Part shown: positions 46,455 to 59,845 of the stretch, piece by piece | Layout of the letters: each line of letters begins with the position of its first letter | Numbering within the stretch: position 1 is the stretch's first letter | Assembly: GCA_000467715.1 (NCBI GenBank) | Contig: AJFK01000477.1 | Location: forward strand, 38,843-102,842 | Direction: 5' to 3' | Source of the DNA: Hysterium pulicare CBS 123377 | Lineage: Eukaryota > Ascomycota > Dothideomycetes > Hysteriales > Hysteriaceae | Length of the DNA stretch: 64,000 nucleotides | Notes under the pieces: generated by a model | The model's database searches: none | The model's input: only the letters and a program-made list of their open reading frames with translations | What the model was told of the DNA's origin: nothing | Made by a program: the position numbers and the translations under genes

Positions 46455-49400
46455 ATGTCCGGACATCCGCAAGGAGGCCAATACGATGATGGCTACGGCC
46501 ATCAAGGCCAAGATGGCTATTATCATGATGATCAGTATGGACAGTACGATCACCAAGGTCATCACGACCACCAGGGTCAACATGGCTACGATAATCAGCA
46601 TGGCGATGCTTATTATGATGAATCGTAAGTTCCGTCGTGAATTTCGATGTAATAAGGCATTGAAGGCTAACAAACTCGCAGTGGCGGCTACTATGATGGC
46701 CAACACCAAGGAGGAGGTCATTATCAGCAAGACAGCTACTACGAGGGCGGCCAACAAGGTTATCACGACGAATATTACAATGATCAGTACTATGATCAGG
46801 GAGGCGCACAGCAGAATGGCTATGGTGCTAAGCCACCCAGGCGCCGGGGTAACGATTCTGAAGACGATTCAGAGACTTTCAGCGACTTCACGATGAGATC
46901 CGACATGGCTCGTGCCACTGACATGGACTACTACGGTCGTGGCGATGAGAGGTACAATAGCTACGGCGATGGATTGAATCGTGGATATCGGCCTCCGTCT
47001 TCACAGGTGTCATACGGTGGTAATCGATCATCCGGTGCCTCTACGCCTATCTACGGTATGGATTACACCAATGCTCTGCCTGCGGGCCAGCGTTCCCGGG
47101 AGCCATACCCAGCATGGACAGCCGATGCCCAGATTCCCCTCACTAAGGAGGAACTCGAAGACATCTTCTTGGATCTCACAGCAAAGTTCGGGTTTCAACG
47201 TGACAGCATGAGGAACATGTACGACCATCTGATGACCCTCTTGGATTCCCGTGCTTCTCGCATGTCGCCGAACCAAGCGCTTCTTTCCCTACACGCCGAT
47301 TACATCGGCGGGGAGAACGCGAACTACCGACGATGGTATTTCGCTGCTCATCTGGACTTGGACGATGCCGTTGGATTTGCCAATATGAAGCTTGGAAAAG
47401 CTAGTCGGCGAACACGAAAGGCCCGAAGAGCCGCTAAAAAGAAGGCTTCAGAGAATCCTCAAAATGAAGATCAAACACTCGAGGCCTTGGAAGGTGACAA
47501 CAGCTTGGAAGCTGCCGAATACCGCTGGAAGACGAGGATGAACCGAATGTCGCAGCATGATCGAGCCCGACAGATTGCTCTGTATCTTCTTTGTTGGGGT
47601 GAGGCGAATCAGGTCCGATTTATGCCTGAAGCCCTTTGCTTCATTTTCAAGTGTGCGGACGACTACCTCAATTCGCCGGCTTGCCAAGCCACCCAAGAGC
47701 CCGTTGAAGAATTCACATATCTTAATCAGGTCATCACGCCTCTATACAGCTATTGCAGAGATCAAGGTTACGAAATCCAGGACGGAAAGTACGTTCGCCG
47801 TGAGCGTGACCATGCTCAAATCATCGGTTACGATGATATCAATCAACTGTTCTGGTATCCTGAGGGCATTGAGCGTATTGTCATGGAGGATAAATCCAGA
47901 ATCGTGGATTTACCTCCTGCAGAGCGCTACGCAAAGTTGAAAGATGTCCATTGGAAGAAGGTATTTTTTAAGACATATTTCGAGCGCCGCTCATGGTTCC
48001 ACATGTTGGTCAATTTCAACCGAATCTGGGTTATCCACGTAACGGCTTTCTGGTTCTACACTTCCTTCAACGCCTCCCCCATCTATACGAAGAATTACCA
48101 GCAACAGCTCAACAACAAACCAAATAAGGCTGCTCAATTTTCCGCAGTTGCCTTGGGAGGTGTCATCGCTTCTCTTATCATGATCTTTGCAACACTCGCA
48201 GAATGGGCTTACGTTCCACGGAAATGGGCAGGTGCACAGCATCTGACCAAACGTCTCTTTTTCCTCCTTGCCGTCTTCGCTCTAAACCTCGGACCCAGTG
48301 TCTACATCTTCTTCATCAGTCAGACCGGAAAGATCGCTGTCATTCTTGGAGTCGTCCAATTTCTGATCGCCCTCGCCACATTCATCTTCTTCTCCATCAT
48401 GCCCTTGGGTGGTCTTTTTGGCAGCTATTTGACCAGGAATTCTCGGCAATACGTTGCTAGCCAGACTTTTACCGCCAGCTATCCTCGCCTGAAAGGGAAT
48501 GACATGTGGATGTCTTACGGTCTCTGGGTTCTCGTCTTTGCTGCAAAAATGACCGAGTCCTACTTCTTCCTGACTTTGTCTTTGAAGGATCCTATTCGAA
48601 TTCTTTCCCAGATGAAGATCAGTTCTTGCTATGGAGACAAAATCCTCGGAGACACGCTTTGCAAATACCAGCCCCAGATTCTTCTTGGTCTGATGGTCTT
48701 CACGGATCTTGTACTCTTCTTCTTGGATACATACCTGTGGTACATCATCTTGAACATGCTCTTCTCCGTTGCTCGGTCGTTCTATCTAGGTGTCTCTATC
48801 TGGACTCCCTGGCGAAACATCTTTTCAAGGCTACCCAAGCGTATTTACTCGAAGATCCTTGCCACGACGGACATGGAGATCAAGTACAAGCCCAAGGTTC
48901 TCATTTCTCAGATCTGGAACGCCGTCGTCATTTCGATGTACCGCGAGCATCTTCTTGCAATTGATCATGTGCAAAAATTGCTCTATCATCAGGTTCCATC
49001 CGAGCAGGAGGGCAAACGTACTCTGCGGGCTCCTACTTTCTTCGTGTCTCAGGAAGACCACTCTTTCAAGACCGAGTTCTTCCCTGCACAGAGCGAAGCC
49101 GAGCGTCGTATTTCTTTCTTCGCTCAGTCTCTTTCAACACCAATTCCTGAACCTCTCCCTGTTGACAACATGCCAACATTCACTGTCATGATTCCCCACT
49201 ACAGTGAGAAGATCCTCCTGTCGCTTCGAGAGATCATTCGTGAGGATGAGCCTTATTCCCGTGTCACTATGCTTGAGTACCTCAAGCAGCTCCATCCTCA
49301 TGAATGGGATTGCTTCGTCAAGGATACCAAAATTCTAGCTGACGAGACCTCTCAATTCAATGGTGACTCCGAGAAGGGCGAGAAGGATACCGCGAAGAGC

Positions 49401-52357
49401 AAAATCGACGACCTTCCTTTCTACTGCATTGGTTTCAAGTCTGCCGCTCCAGAGTACACACTTCGAACGCGTATTTGGGCTTCGCTTCGATCTCAGACAT
49501 TGTATCGCACGATCTCTGGTTTCATGAACTACAGCCGTGCCATCAAGTTGCTCTATCGTGTTGAGAACCCTGAAGTCGTCCAAATGTTTGGTGGCAACTC
49601 TGATAAGCTTGAACGCGAGTTGGAACGTATGGCTCGTCGCAAGTACAAGATCGTTGTCTCCATGCAACGTTACGCCAAATTCTCAAAGGAAGAGATGGAA
49701 AACACCGAGTTCTTGTTGCGTGCCTACCCAGATCTTCAAATCGCCTACCTGGATGAAGAACCTCCGCTCAATGAAGGCGAGGACCCACGAATCTACTCTG
49801 CCTTGATTGATGGTCACTCTGAGCTCATGGATAACGGAATGCGTCGACCTAAGTTCCGCATTCAACTGTCTGGAAACCCTATCCTTGGCGACGGCAAATC
49901 TGACAACCAGAACCACTGCATTGTTTTCTACCGCGGAGAGTACATCCAGCTTATCGATGCCAACCAAGACAACTATCTTGAGGAGTGCTTGAAGATCCGA
50001 AGTGTCTTGGCCGAGTTCGAAGAAATGACCACGGACAATGTTTCGCCATATACACCAGGTATTCCGTCACCGAACTTTAATCCCGTTGCTATCCTTGGTG
50101 CCCGTGAATATATTTTCTCCGAGAACATTGGTGTGCTCGGTGACGTTGCCGCCGGTAAAGAGCAGACATTCGGTACTATGTTTGCTCGTACTCTGGCACA
50201 GATTGGTGGCAAGCTTCATTATGGTCATCCGGATTTCCTCAACGGTATCTTCATGACGACTCGTGGTGGTGTCTCAAAGGCCCAAAAGGGCTTGCATCTT
50301 AACGAGGATATCTACGCTGGTATGAACGCTCTTATTCGTGGTGGTAGAATAAAGCATTGCGAATACTACCAGTGTGGTAAAGGTCGTGATCTTGGTTTCG
50401 GCTCCATTCTCAACTTCACCACCAAGATCGGCACCGGTATGGGCGAGCAAATGCTTTCTCGAGAATACTACTACCTTGGTACCCAGCTTCCTCTGGATCG
50501 ATTCTTGTCCTTCTATTACGCCCATCCAGGTTTCCACATCAACAACTTGTTTATCATGCTTTCGGTTCAATGTTTCATGTTCGTTCTCATTAACCTGGGA
50601 GCACTGAGACACGAGACGATTCTTTGCAGGTACAACAAGGATGTGCCTATCACCGATCCTATGCTGCCAACCGGATGTGCCAACCTTGTTCCGGTCTTTG
50701 ACTGGGTCGAGCGCTGTATCGTCTCTATCTTCATCGTCTTCTTCATTTCCTTCGTTCCGTTGGTGGTACAAGAGCTTACGGAACGTGGATTCTGGCGTGC
50801 TGCAACTCGTCTGGCTAAGCACTTCTCCTCGCTCTCACCATTCTTCGAAGTCTTCGTCTGCCAGATTTACGCCAACTCTCTCACTACAGATCTGTCATTC
50901 GGTGGTGCTCGATACATTGGTACTGGTCGTGGTTTCGCCACTGCACGCATTCCGTTCGGCATTCTCTATTCCCGTTTCGCTGGCCCATCAATCTACCTTG
51001 GTGCTCGATCCCTAATGATGTTGCTCTTTGGTACCATGACTGTTTGGGGTGCTTGGCTCATTTGGTTCTGGGCTTCCCTCTTGGCATTGTGTGTTGCTCC
51101 GTTCCTTTTCAATCCCCACCAGTTCTCCTGGGACGACTTCTTCATCGATTACCGTGAATACCTCCGATGGCTCTCTCGTGGCAACACTCGGTCGCACAGT
51201 GCCTCCTGGATTGGCTATTGCCGCTTGTCGCGTACTCGAATCACTGGCTATAAGCGCAAGGCGCTTGGCGACCCATCTTCCAAACTCTCCGGCGATATTC
51301 CACGAGCTAGGTTTAGCAACATCTTCATGAGCGAGATCGTTGGCCCTCTGGTCCTTGTTGCGATCACCCTCGTCCCGTACCTCTACATCAACGCACTTAC
51401 GGGTGTCAAGGATGCCCCTACAGGCAAAGATAGCAAAGGCGCGCCTAGCCGTGATAGTCTAACAGCCACCAATTCTCTTATCCGAGTGGGCTTGGTTGCA
51501 TTTGGACCGATCGCCGTCAATGCTGGTGTTCTTGCCGGTCTCTTCGGTATGGCTTGCTGCATGGGTCCCCTTCTGAGCATGTGCTGCAAGAAGTTTGGTG
51601 CTGTCCTGGCTGCTGTCGCTCACGGCGTGTCTGTGATTATGCTTTTGGCCTTCTTCGAGGTCATGTTCTTCTTGGAAGGTTGGAGCTTTTCAAAGGCCCT
51701 CCTGGGCATGATCGCCGTCACCGCTATTCAGCGCTTCTTCTTCAAGCTCATCGTCTCCCTTGCCCTTACTCGAGAGTTCAAGGCCGACACTGCTAACATT
51801 GCTTGGTGGACTGGTAAATGGTATACCATGGGGTGGCACACCATTTCACAACCCGGCCGTGAATTCCTCTGCAAGATCACTGAGCTCGGATTGTTTGCAG
51901 CGGATTTCATTCTTGGCCACGTGCTTCTCTTCCTCATGCTTCCGGCCCTTGTGATTCCCTATATCGACAAATTCCACTCCACTATGCTCTTCTGGCTTCG
52001 CCCAAGGTATGTTCACATTCAATCTGATGGGAGTATACGTTCAGTACTAACTTCCATAGTCGCCAAATTCGACCCCCGATCTATTCTCGAAAGCAGTCGA
52101 AGCTACGAAAGCGTCGTGTCATCCGTTACGCTATTCTCTACTTCATCCTTCTCATCGTCTTTGCTGCCTTGATCGCTGGGCCCATCGTTGCTGGCAGGTT
52201 CCTCACGTCCTTACCTTCCATCCCGTTGGACCTTCTTCAACCTACGGGTCTCAATAATAATGACACAACGAGCTCCCAGACTGGTACTGCTCTTAATGGT
52301 GGTGCTGCTGAAACGGCTGCTGCAACGTCTGTGGCCGCCAAATTCCGGGCTTTCTAA
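46455..52357 (+). CDS. FKS1: 1,3-beta-glucan synthase catalytic subunit
   Basis: Three exons (46455-46624, 46682-52006, 52060-52357) give 1,930 residues, the usual size for Fks1. This integral plasma-membrane enzyme (GT48) makes linear beta-1,3-glucan from UDP-glucose under Rho1 control. The N-terminus is a Gly/Tyr/His/Gln-rich disordered tract. The FKS1 domain follows ([10 protein letters not shown]...[14 protein letters not shown]), then a membrane block, the large cytosolic glucan-synthase domain ([37 protein letters not shown]) and a second membrane block. The echinocandin hot-spot segments read FLTLSLKDP (from about residue 686) and DWVERCIVS (from about 1397), both close to the family consensus. 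The last intron has a TACTAAC branch and adds the basic juxtamembrane segment before the final helix. Confidence 0.97.
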
Positions 52358-52914
52358 GTCCTAAAATTTCTGTTAAAAGCATATGGCGGGTCGAGATGTC
52401 TTGTTCGGCTCCCGCAATTGTAAAACATTTCGGAGGCGTGACGCGGTCAACCGCTTGCTTGGGCAGCGGTTACATAATGATTGTAATATTCGAGCCGTTG
52501 ACTTCTGCATCTCTTTTGTTTTGGTGTTTGGTGGGATAGATGCACTACGGTTTCTCTCGTTCCTGTTGTCGTCTCCGGCCAACGGCGCGGCTTTGCACAT
52601 ATACTATGAATGGTGGGGATGGTATTCAGTTGACGACATGTTAGATAGTGATAGCATTGAACTTAAATATAAAGATATTGCATCCAATGCTGAGTCTGCT
52701 CATGTAGTGAGCGTGATGACCAGAATATGTCCTGGTTTTGATGAAGTGATCATGTCTCAGCCTCCAAGCATCGGGCAGCGTATTGAACTTCGGTATTAAA
52801 AGACCTATCACGTGATTAATTTCCCGCGAGACCTCCGTGACCTCCGAGAAGGAGCGCTTTGAGTGAAATTATTCCAACGCTCACGACACTCCTTTGAACC
52901 ACATTCAGACGACA
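52358..52914 (+). other. FKS1 3' flank and LCB1 5' flank
   Basis: A plus-strand frame of 138 codons (52383-52799) starts 26 bases after the FKS1 stop. It shows no domain and lies where the FKS1 3' untranslated region is expected, so I do not call it a gene. LCB1 promoter elements presumably lie near 52800-52914. Confidence 0.5.
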
Positions 52915-54654
52915 ATGGACCTTCAAGAAGTGCAGACTGCTTTAGTGCGCCTTGCAAACGATGCTAACGCTCAATTTCAAAAAGTGCCTGGATCAGCTAT
53001 TTTACTAAGGTACATTAAATCCAGCTATCAGGATGATCCAGTCCGCTCCGCTTTTGAGCTCTTCCTCTTTCTCTTCGCTGTACGGTATCTATTGGCGCCT
53101 ACATATTCTACGCAGAAACAAAAACATGTCGCTCTCACAGAGCAGGTACGCGCTCCTTCTACCCAAGGTTGAAGTTCGGAACTAAAGGGGGATGACAGGA
53201 GATCGATGAACTGGTTGACGACTGGACACCGGAGCCTTTGGTTGCGCCTCCAACACCATTCGAAGAGTTAGAGAATGAGAAGCGCCCCGTAATTGTTGGG
53301 TAAGAATCCTGTTCGCAACATTCTGCGGCGTTACTGATCCCGCCAGACCTACCGGTCCTAAATCCAAACTATCCAACGGCCGAACTGTCACAAACCTCGC
53401 CTCGTACAATTTCTACAACTTTGTCGCCAATGAAACATTGAAGGAGAAGGCTATTCAAACACTCCGCACTTACGGCGTCGGACCCTGCGGACCTCCTGGC
53501 TTCTATGGCACACAAGATGTACACATGAAGACTGAGGCGGACGTCGCAGCTCATTTAGGGACAGCAGCCTGTATCGTCTACGCGCAATCCTTTTCGACAA
53601 TCTCCAGTGTGATACCTTCATTTTCAAAGCGTGGGGATATAATCGTTGCGGACAAGGCCGTGAACTATGCTGTGCGGAAGGGAATCCAAATTTCGCGTAG
53701 CACGGTTCGATGGTATGAACACAATGATATGGAAGATCTGCAGAAAGTTTTGGCGAAGGTTACAAAAGAGCAGGCAAAGAAACCTCTGACTAGGCGCTTC
53801 ATCATCACAGAAGGCCTGTTTGAGAATGTTGGAGACCTAGTCGATTTGCCGAAAGTGGTGAGCCTCAAATCGAGTCCCCCAACAAAGACTTATATCTGAC
53901 AGTGAGCTGTAGATCGAATTAAAGCTGCGATATAAATTCCGTCTTATTCTCGACGAGACCTGGTCCTACGGCGTCTTAGGAAGAACAGGCCGAGGCGTTA
54001 CGGAGCTGCAAAACGTCGATGCCGCCGAGGTCGACATGATTATTGGATCGCTATCCGGACCTCTGTGTGCTGCAGGAGGCTTCTGTGCAGGCACAGAAGA
54101 AGTCGTGGAGCATCAACGTATATCATCAGCCTCTTATACATATTCTGCTGCCTTACCAGCACTGTTAGCCACAACAGCCAGCGAGACAATAGCAATTTTA
54201 CAAGATACTCCGGACATACTAGTCCAACTACGAGAGAATATCAAGGCAATGCGGGCTCAATTGGATCCTAGGAGCGATTGGGTTAAATGCACTAGCTGTG
54301 TGGACAATCCCATCATGCTGCTGGTATTGAAGCCTGAGGTTGTAGCATCCAAGAAACTTAGCATTCAGGATCAGGAGTCTATTCTCCAAGATGCTGTTGA
54401 TGAGGTAAGACCATCTTCACATACTCCACTCCGAGTCTATGGCTAACAACGTTCAGTCCCTTAACAACGGAGTCCTCATCACTAGGCTAAAGAGCATGCC
54501 TCCAGCTCTTGGGGCTGGCCCCCGAGATCAAGGTTGGCAACCCCAGCCAGCTATCAAAGTATGCATCACGACAGGACTGTCGAGGAAGGAGACGGAGAGA
54601 GCTGGTATTGTTATTAGACACGCAATCACTAAGGTTATCTCTCGCAGAAGGTAA
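52915..54654 (+). CDS. LCB1: Serine palmitoyltransferase subunit 1
   Basis: Five exons (52915-53145, 53199-53299, 53347-53857, 53913-54404, 54457-54654) give 510 residues. With Lcb2 it forms the ER enzyme that condenses serine and palmitoyl-CoA, the first step of sphingolipid synthesis. A membrane segment (FELFLFLFAVRYLLAP) lies near residue 50. The alpha-oxoamine-synthase fold follows, with NLASYNFYNF and YGVGPCGPPGFYGT, where Cys158 is the position linked to HSAN1 in human SPTLC1. The PLP-lysine position reads IGSLSGPLCAAGGF, with no Lys. That is expected for Lcb1, as Lcb2 carries the lysine, and it separates this gene from LCB2. The last intron has a GGCTAAC branch. It lies just downstream of FKS1 on the same strand. 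Confidence 0.96.
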
Positions 54655-55609
54655 TATGCTATGGGTGGCAGGATTGTATTATACGATTATTTTGGCATGG
54701 TAGGTGTTGGTCTCTTTTGAAAGAGTATCCCAGAATCTACCGGCAGTATGTAATTAGTATTGGGCATGGCTTTGGTGTGCTGATAGATAGAACTAATAAT
54801 ACTTAATGATGCATGTGGAGTAGAATACTCTCGCCTCGGCAACAGCATGTGGGCTGTTCGAAGGCCTTGAAGCTAAAATCAGCATTTAGTGCAGTGCAGG
54901 ATAGGATAATAAGAATTCTCACCAAGGTGTGAGTCAAATTCTGAAACGCGAGAATGCATCCTGAATCCTCCTTGCTCAGCATGCTGGAGTGTGGAGGGTG
55001 GTGGTTGGACATCCAGCCTCCCACTTCATGCCACCCAGCCATCGCGACCGCGCATCGTCCCGCTCGCACAACGGACGCTAACCACTACGTCAGGAACCTG
55101 ATGGACCTGCATCATTCCCAATTTTCAACTCCACCATTCTTGCGACCCTTCAGTATTACTCCCTCTATCTATTCTCTATAATTTGCGCCCTGCAGCTGTC
55201 CGCCTGCATACCGAACGCACCAAACATCTACAATCCGGTGCAAATCGGCGCGTCATTCGCTAAACCTACCCGCTTCACGTCTGCGTGGCAGCCTCGGATT
55301 GTGTCGTTTCTCGCCGCAAACTGTTTGCTTTCACCGACGTGGTCATTAGGCCTCTGAGAAGCAGTCGAACCTTGCGATCAACTTCCGGGGAAGCATAAAG
55401 ACAGAAGCGCGCCAGCAATCCCTCTCGAGGACCTCCTTCCGATTGCGCCGCTTCCTTCGACCTGGGGTGTGGCACTTGGCCAATTCTGAGTCTCTTTGCG
55501 AGAGCCCTGAGGGTTGGAACGGATACTGCTTCCTTTGGAACTTGATTCTGCCCACAGGCTTCCGAGCAGATCCGCAGTCTACGTCGGCGCAGAGATAGCG
55601 AACACAGCA
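54655..55609. other. Intergenic region, no supported gene
   Basis: 3' flank of LCB1 and CT-rich leader of the small membrane-protein gene. No gene, repeat or RNA recognised. Confidence 0.5.
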
Positions 55610-56295
55610 ATGGCGCGTACAACAGTAGCATCGGCGGTGGTGATGAGGCAGAAGTACTTCTGGCCAGATGCGCAATTGAACCTATGGACTATTATCATGC
55701 TAGCGACGGCAGGGACGATACTGGGTATCTTCGCAACCTTTATGCAAATACAGAATACAATGAGACAGCCGACACCATGGTACGTATACGCGCATTTCCA
55801 CTTAGCCTGATCCTTCAATGACAAGAACACCTGCTAATCCGCTCCATTGTCCAGGCTCTTCCCCTACGGAATTACTGTTGGCTCACTAACGGTCCTCTTC
55901 ATTATCATCGAGCTCGTCCTAATCGCCCAGAGGCGACTCCTCCCAGGGATAATGATGCTACTATCATTCATCCTCCTCGTCCTATACATAACGGGCATAA
56001 TTGCGACGGCGATACAACTATTCGGCGGGCCGAATATAAATAATCAATGCAATACCTTCGTGAACAACATGAAGATTACGGGGCCGAGTGCCAATACATT
56101 GGCCTGGTTGGAGCAGCAGAGTATATGTGAGTATTTCTAGGGCGATGTATATACGAATCCATAAACGAGATTTGCTGATTTTGGTGAACAGGTCAATCGT
56201 GGCAGGCTGTTTTCGCCTTCTGGATCATTGGCACTGTCTTCCTTATATGGATGATGATCATGGCCAGCCAGGTGAACCAGAATCAATACGATTAA
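55610..56295 (+). CDS. Small four-helix membrane protein (181 aa)
   Basis: Three exons (55610-55779, 55855-56126, 56192-56295) splice in phase. Four hydrophobic segments are visible: LWTIIMLATAGTILGIFATF; YGITVGSLTVLFIIIELVLI; MMLLSFILLVLYITGIIATA; and VFAFWIIGTVFLIWMMIMAS. A loop with two Cys (NNQCNTFVNN and the CQSW at the exon 3 start) lies between helices 3 and 4. The topology resembles MARVEL-like or tetraspan fungal membrane proteins. That points to a role in membrane organisation, but I do not recognise a specific family. The short hydrophilic N- and C-termini both appear cytosolic. Confidence 0.85.
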
Positions 56296-58614
56296 GCGGA
56301 CGAAACTATACTATACTCTCCCCTTCGATGTTCACATAGCGTCCTGCGAAAGGACTCCTCCAGTTTCTGATTATCTTCCTGTACATTTATATAATTTCAT
56401 GCGACTCCGGTGTGTACGAAAGTGGATGCTTTGTTTTTTTGATCTGAAGCTGCATGGGCGTTTATCTTTGGGAGGGGCATTTGATTGATTCCATGCATTT
56501 TGGTTTGGGGAGAGGAAGGGAGAGAGGAGTCATTGAAGGCTTGATGCTTTCTACCAATGCATTTACGGAGAGGGCGGACAATGATCGATGTTGTCAGGGT
56601 TGTTGCGATCAAAGATACCAGGAGAGATTTCCATACTTCACAATATGATACCAGATTTCCAAGTTCAACGGATTCACAAGAAGAAAATATCTTAGGTACG
56701 TAGTGAAGTACGTAACCCTCTATGTGTAAGGCTTAATAGTCCGCAAACGGTGGACTAAATCGTAAGGACCCAAACTCGCTCCTTCACCAATCAAGCAGAA
56801 CAGATTTCACGATAAGCGTTCATTCATCCAATGAAGTCTCAAGCGCAGAGTTTACACGAACAGTAAATACTGCATGCAGGCAGGAGATCTGGTTAGCAAA
56901 CCATCATGACCCAGATCTCCCTCTCACATCACGCATAATCCGAACATAGACATTCGCCCCATCACCCACTCTCATCCGAACGCCTCCGGATCTAGCAAAG
57001 AAAGCGAACCACAGACCCTCTTATGTGTTGGAGTTATCACAGCAGCCCTAGCCACAATTGCGGCTCATCTCCGCACTCATCACAAAACTGATCTCCGACC
57101 CATCCCAAAATTCATGCAAGAAGCATTAGAAGCCTTGGGGGAAAGCGCTAGATTTATTCATGGCAATTCAGCAGAAAGAGCACTGTTCGCCATCCGCCAC
57201 ACTCATCTCCGTATCGCGGCGTGGCTGGGAACCAAACACCAGCCAGGCGAGTTTTTCAAAAAGGGGATGGGATGGCAAACGCAGAATCGAGCTTACTCGT
57301 CGATCGATCTTTTCCACGGTTGTTTTTTTAACTGACTCGCTTACTCCGTACCCCGTATCAATACAAATGAAAATTACATAACGGTTAGAGCAGTTAAGCG
57401 CACGGATCCACGGCCACTCAATCCACGCGTCGGGTTCGCGCGTCCAGGTTCAGCAGGGCGCGTAAGCCGCATGCTTTTTTGCCTCAACCCCACCCCACCA
57501 ATGGATCGGAGGGGGCAGGCTATTGGATGAGGGCATTGATGAATGAGGGGGGCTGGCTGGCTGCTTTATCTTGGTTCTTAAGGAGAGAGGAGCTGAGGTG
57601 GAAGAGGTGGGGAGCAGGGAGAGGGGTAGGTATTTGGTTCGTGATGATGCTTGTCGCTGTCTGTCCCTGCAGAGAGATTTGGGGCACGGGAATGTGCTGT
57701 GGATGCTGTGATGTGAATTAAAGTAGTGCTTGAGTTGTAATTGATGCCGTGCTTTGTTTGCGCTGGCGTCAGTTCTATGTCGTGCTGGTATCTTGCAGAT
57801 GTCGACATTAGTCCGTTGGTGGCGTGCAGCCTCATCTTCGAAGGATCGCGGATCCCGTGTTGGAAGGCTTAATTTGTAGAATGCTACAGTACGAAGGCCG
57901 CCTATCTTTAATTTCTTGTATTTGCTTGTTTCGCTGGAAACATTGTGCGGGCGCTATCTATGCTACCTAAAGTACTCAATTCCTCCCATGATATCTCTGA
58001 TTCGCAGCTGCTATTATAGAGGGATGAAGTGTGACTCAGAACTTACTGCGTACATTGGTTGTGTGAAAAGGTGCGAGACGGGGATGATGCTGGTGTTGCA
58101 CAGCGGCGCTTGCTGCATCGCTTCGCTTGTGCCAAGGGGTAGGGTAAAACGGTGTAAGGTGTATGAAGGTAATCTCAGAAAGCCACAGAGAGCCGCCGGT
58201 GGTATCTTGATCCAAATAAAGCGACAATAAAAGTGCCTCCTCAAACGTAGCCAGAAGCCAAATGGTGAAAGTGCAGTGATGTGTAGTGTTGCTGAAAAGT
58301 GCAGGAAGCTAACAATCGAGTCGAGGGAAGAGGTGACATGAGTCCTTCAAACCCTGTATGTATAGGTCAAACATTATAGTTCGAAAAAGGAAACCCAGTC
58401 CGGCCGATTAAGCAAAACGCCATGCTATGATGGTAAGGACAGTGAGCATTGAAATAAGATGAAAGGCCGTAGAGGCGTGGAATGCGGAACAGTATGCGAA
58501 CAGCAATTTTGGAAAACTTTCAGCGTCGTTTCGGTGTCATTACTCGTTCTCCTCTATTATGAGGTAAAATATATCGTGAACTTAATCTTTGCGATAGCTG
58601 TCAGTGTATCGCCT
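56296..58614. other. Convergent 2.3-kb spacer, no supported gene
   Basis: Lies between the 3' ends of the membrane-protein gene (+) and the Whi5/Nrm1-like gene (-). Frames of 60-104 codons are scattered on both strands with no domain. A G-rich stretch at 57490-57680 is purine-biased. It is unusually long for a convergent spacer, so an undetected non-coding transcript is possible, but nothing in the sequence shows one. Confidence 0.5.
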
Positions 58615-59845
58615 TCATGAGACCAACTCTCCACCCAGGTCCATTCCTAGGCCGTCTACTTTTCCAATGCGTGAACGATCCATTCCAATGCGAGGGCTAT
58701 CACTTGTAGGTGGGAGAAGGTTATCGAAGTTAAGGCGTCGACGAGCCTCACGAGCGGCTGCGGGAGTTTTGCCGGCTGCAGGCGTGCGTGCCCATGATCC
58801 TCCCATCTGAGCAGGGCTAGGTGTCATATTTAAGAATTCGGCAAAATTGAGGTTTGCAGAAGGTGTTTGTAGACCAAAGCCTGCGAAGGGGGCCCCGCCT
58901 CCTCCAGGGGTGGACATCATGGAGGATGGTAGAGGGGTCGATTTGGGGGGTGGGGTGGTAGGAGCGAACAATCGAGGTTTCGAAGACCCAGGTTGAGCTG
59001 GGGAAGGTGAGGTAGCTAGATACATTAGCAGATTGGCGTCTTCTTCGCCAGTCTGTCCATTGCGAGATGTGTTGAAGCCTCCTTGACGAAGACGAGCTGA
59101 ACGGGCAACAGCAGGGGGTGGTGTTCGAGGAACCCGAGGAGGCGGTGAAGATCGGATGTGAGAACTGTTTACTTGGAAAGAGGTGATGGGCAAGTCTTCA
59201 TCATCATCCTCAGAAAGCAAGGGCGAGGCGGGCTCATCTGGGATGGTCGAGGTCTCAGAGACAAAGGACAGGCTCGGGCCATGTGAGTTCCCGAAATGTG
59301 CGTGCCTACGATGATATACAGGTGAGGACTCAGGTAGACGATATGTACTTTTCCAAGACGTTGCGGACGTAGTGGAAGTTCTGACTTTTGTGCGGGTATG
59401 ATTACTGGAGCCGGGGTATTTGAACGATTGCCCGTATTTCGCTCGTTTGCTTTGGCTGTGGCTGCTGCCAGACCTGGAGACTTCGTCTGAGAATATCGGG
59501 GCGGCAAGAGGTGAGGAATCGAGGACGCCAATGGGAATGAATCGGTCAGAAACGCTCGAAGAATCCGACATCGTCTCAGCACTCGACCCAGGTCTTTTAC
59601 GCTTGAGCTCGACCTCGACCCTGGGTTCCAGAGTATCGAGACTGAGGCTTTCCCAACCATGCTTGATCTTGACATTGGCCAAAGCGAGGCGGTTCTGCAG
59701 TGTCCGGGTCATCTGCAGGTACCATGTTAAGAACCAATGCTGAAGCTTGACGAAGTCAGGGAGATAGTACCTTGGAGACTTGAGCTCTCCTCAAGACCTT
59801 GCTGGCAACCTCAGTAGGTTGGTCCAAACGCTCGGTGGAGGCCAT
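58615..59845 (-). CDS. Whi5/Nrm1-type G1/S transcriptional repressor
   Basis: Two exons (59771-59845, 58615-59712) give 390 residues. The first codes MASTERLDQPTEVASKVLRR; the second starts in phase at MTRTLQNRLALANVK. The motif LANVKIKHGWESLSLDTLE (about residues 34-52) is the Whi5/Nrm1 box that contacts the SBF/MBF transcription factors. The rest is disordered, full of SP/TP sites (EFLNMTPSPAQM, LATSPSPAQPG, SSPPPRVPRTPPP) that suit control by cyclin-dependent kinase. A KRKRPGSSAE stretch could be a nuclear signal. Family role: represses G1/S genes until phosphorylated (Whi5) or after S phase (Nrm1). The sequence does not decide between the two. Confidence 0.85.

Noticed and set aside
52383-52799. 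138-codon plus-strand frame right after FKS1
   Set aside because: Starts 26 bases after the FKS1 stop, has no domain and lies where the 3' untranslated region is expected.
57385-57480. Possible tRNA suggested by a GGTTCGCGC-like stretch
   Set aside because: No cloverleaf arms or anticodon loop could be paired around it.
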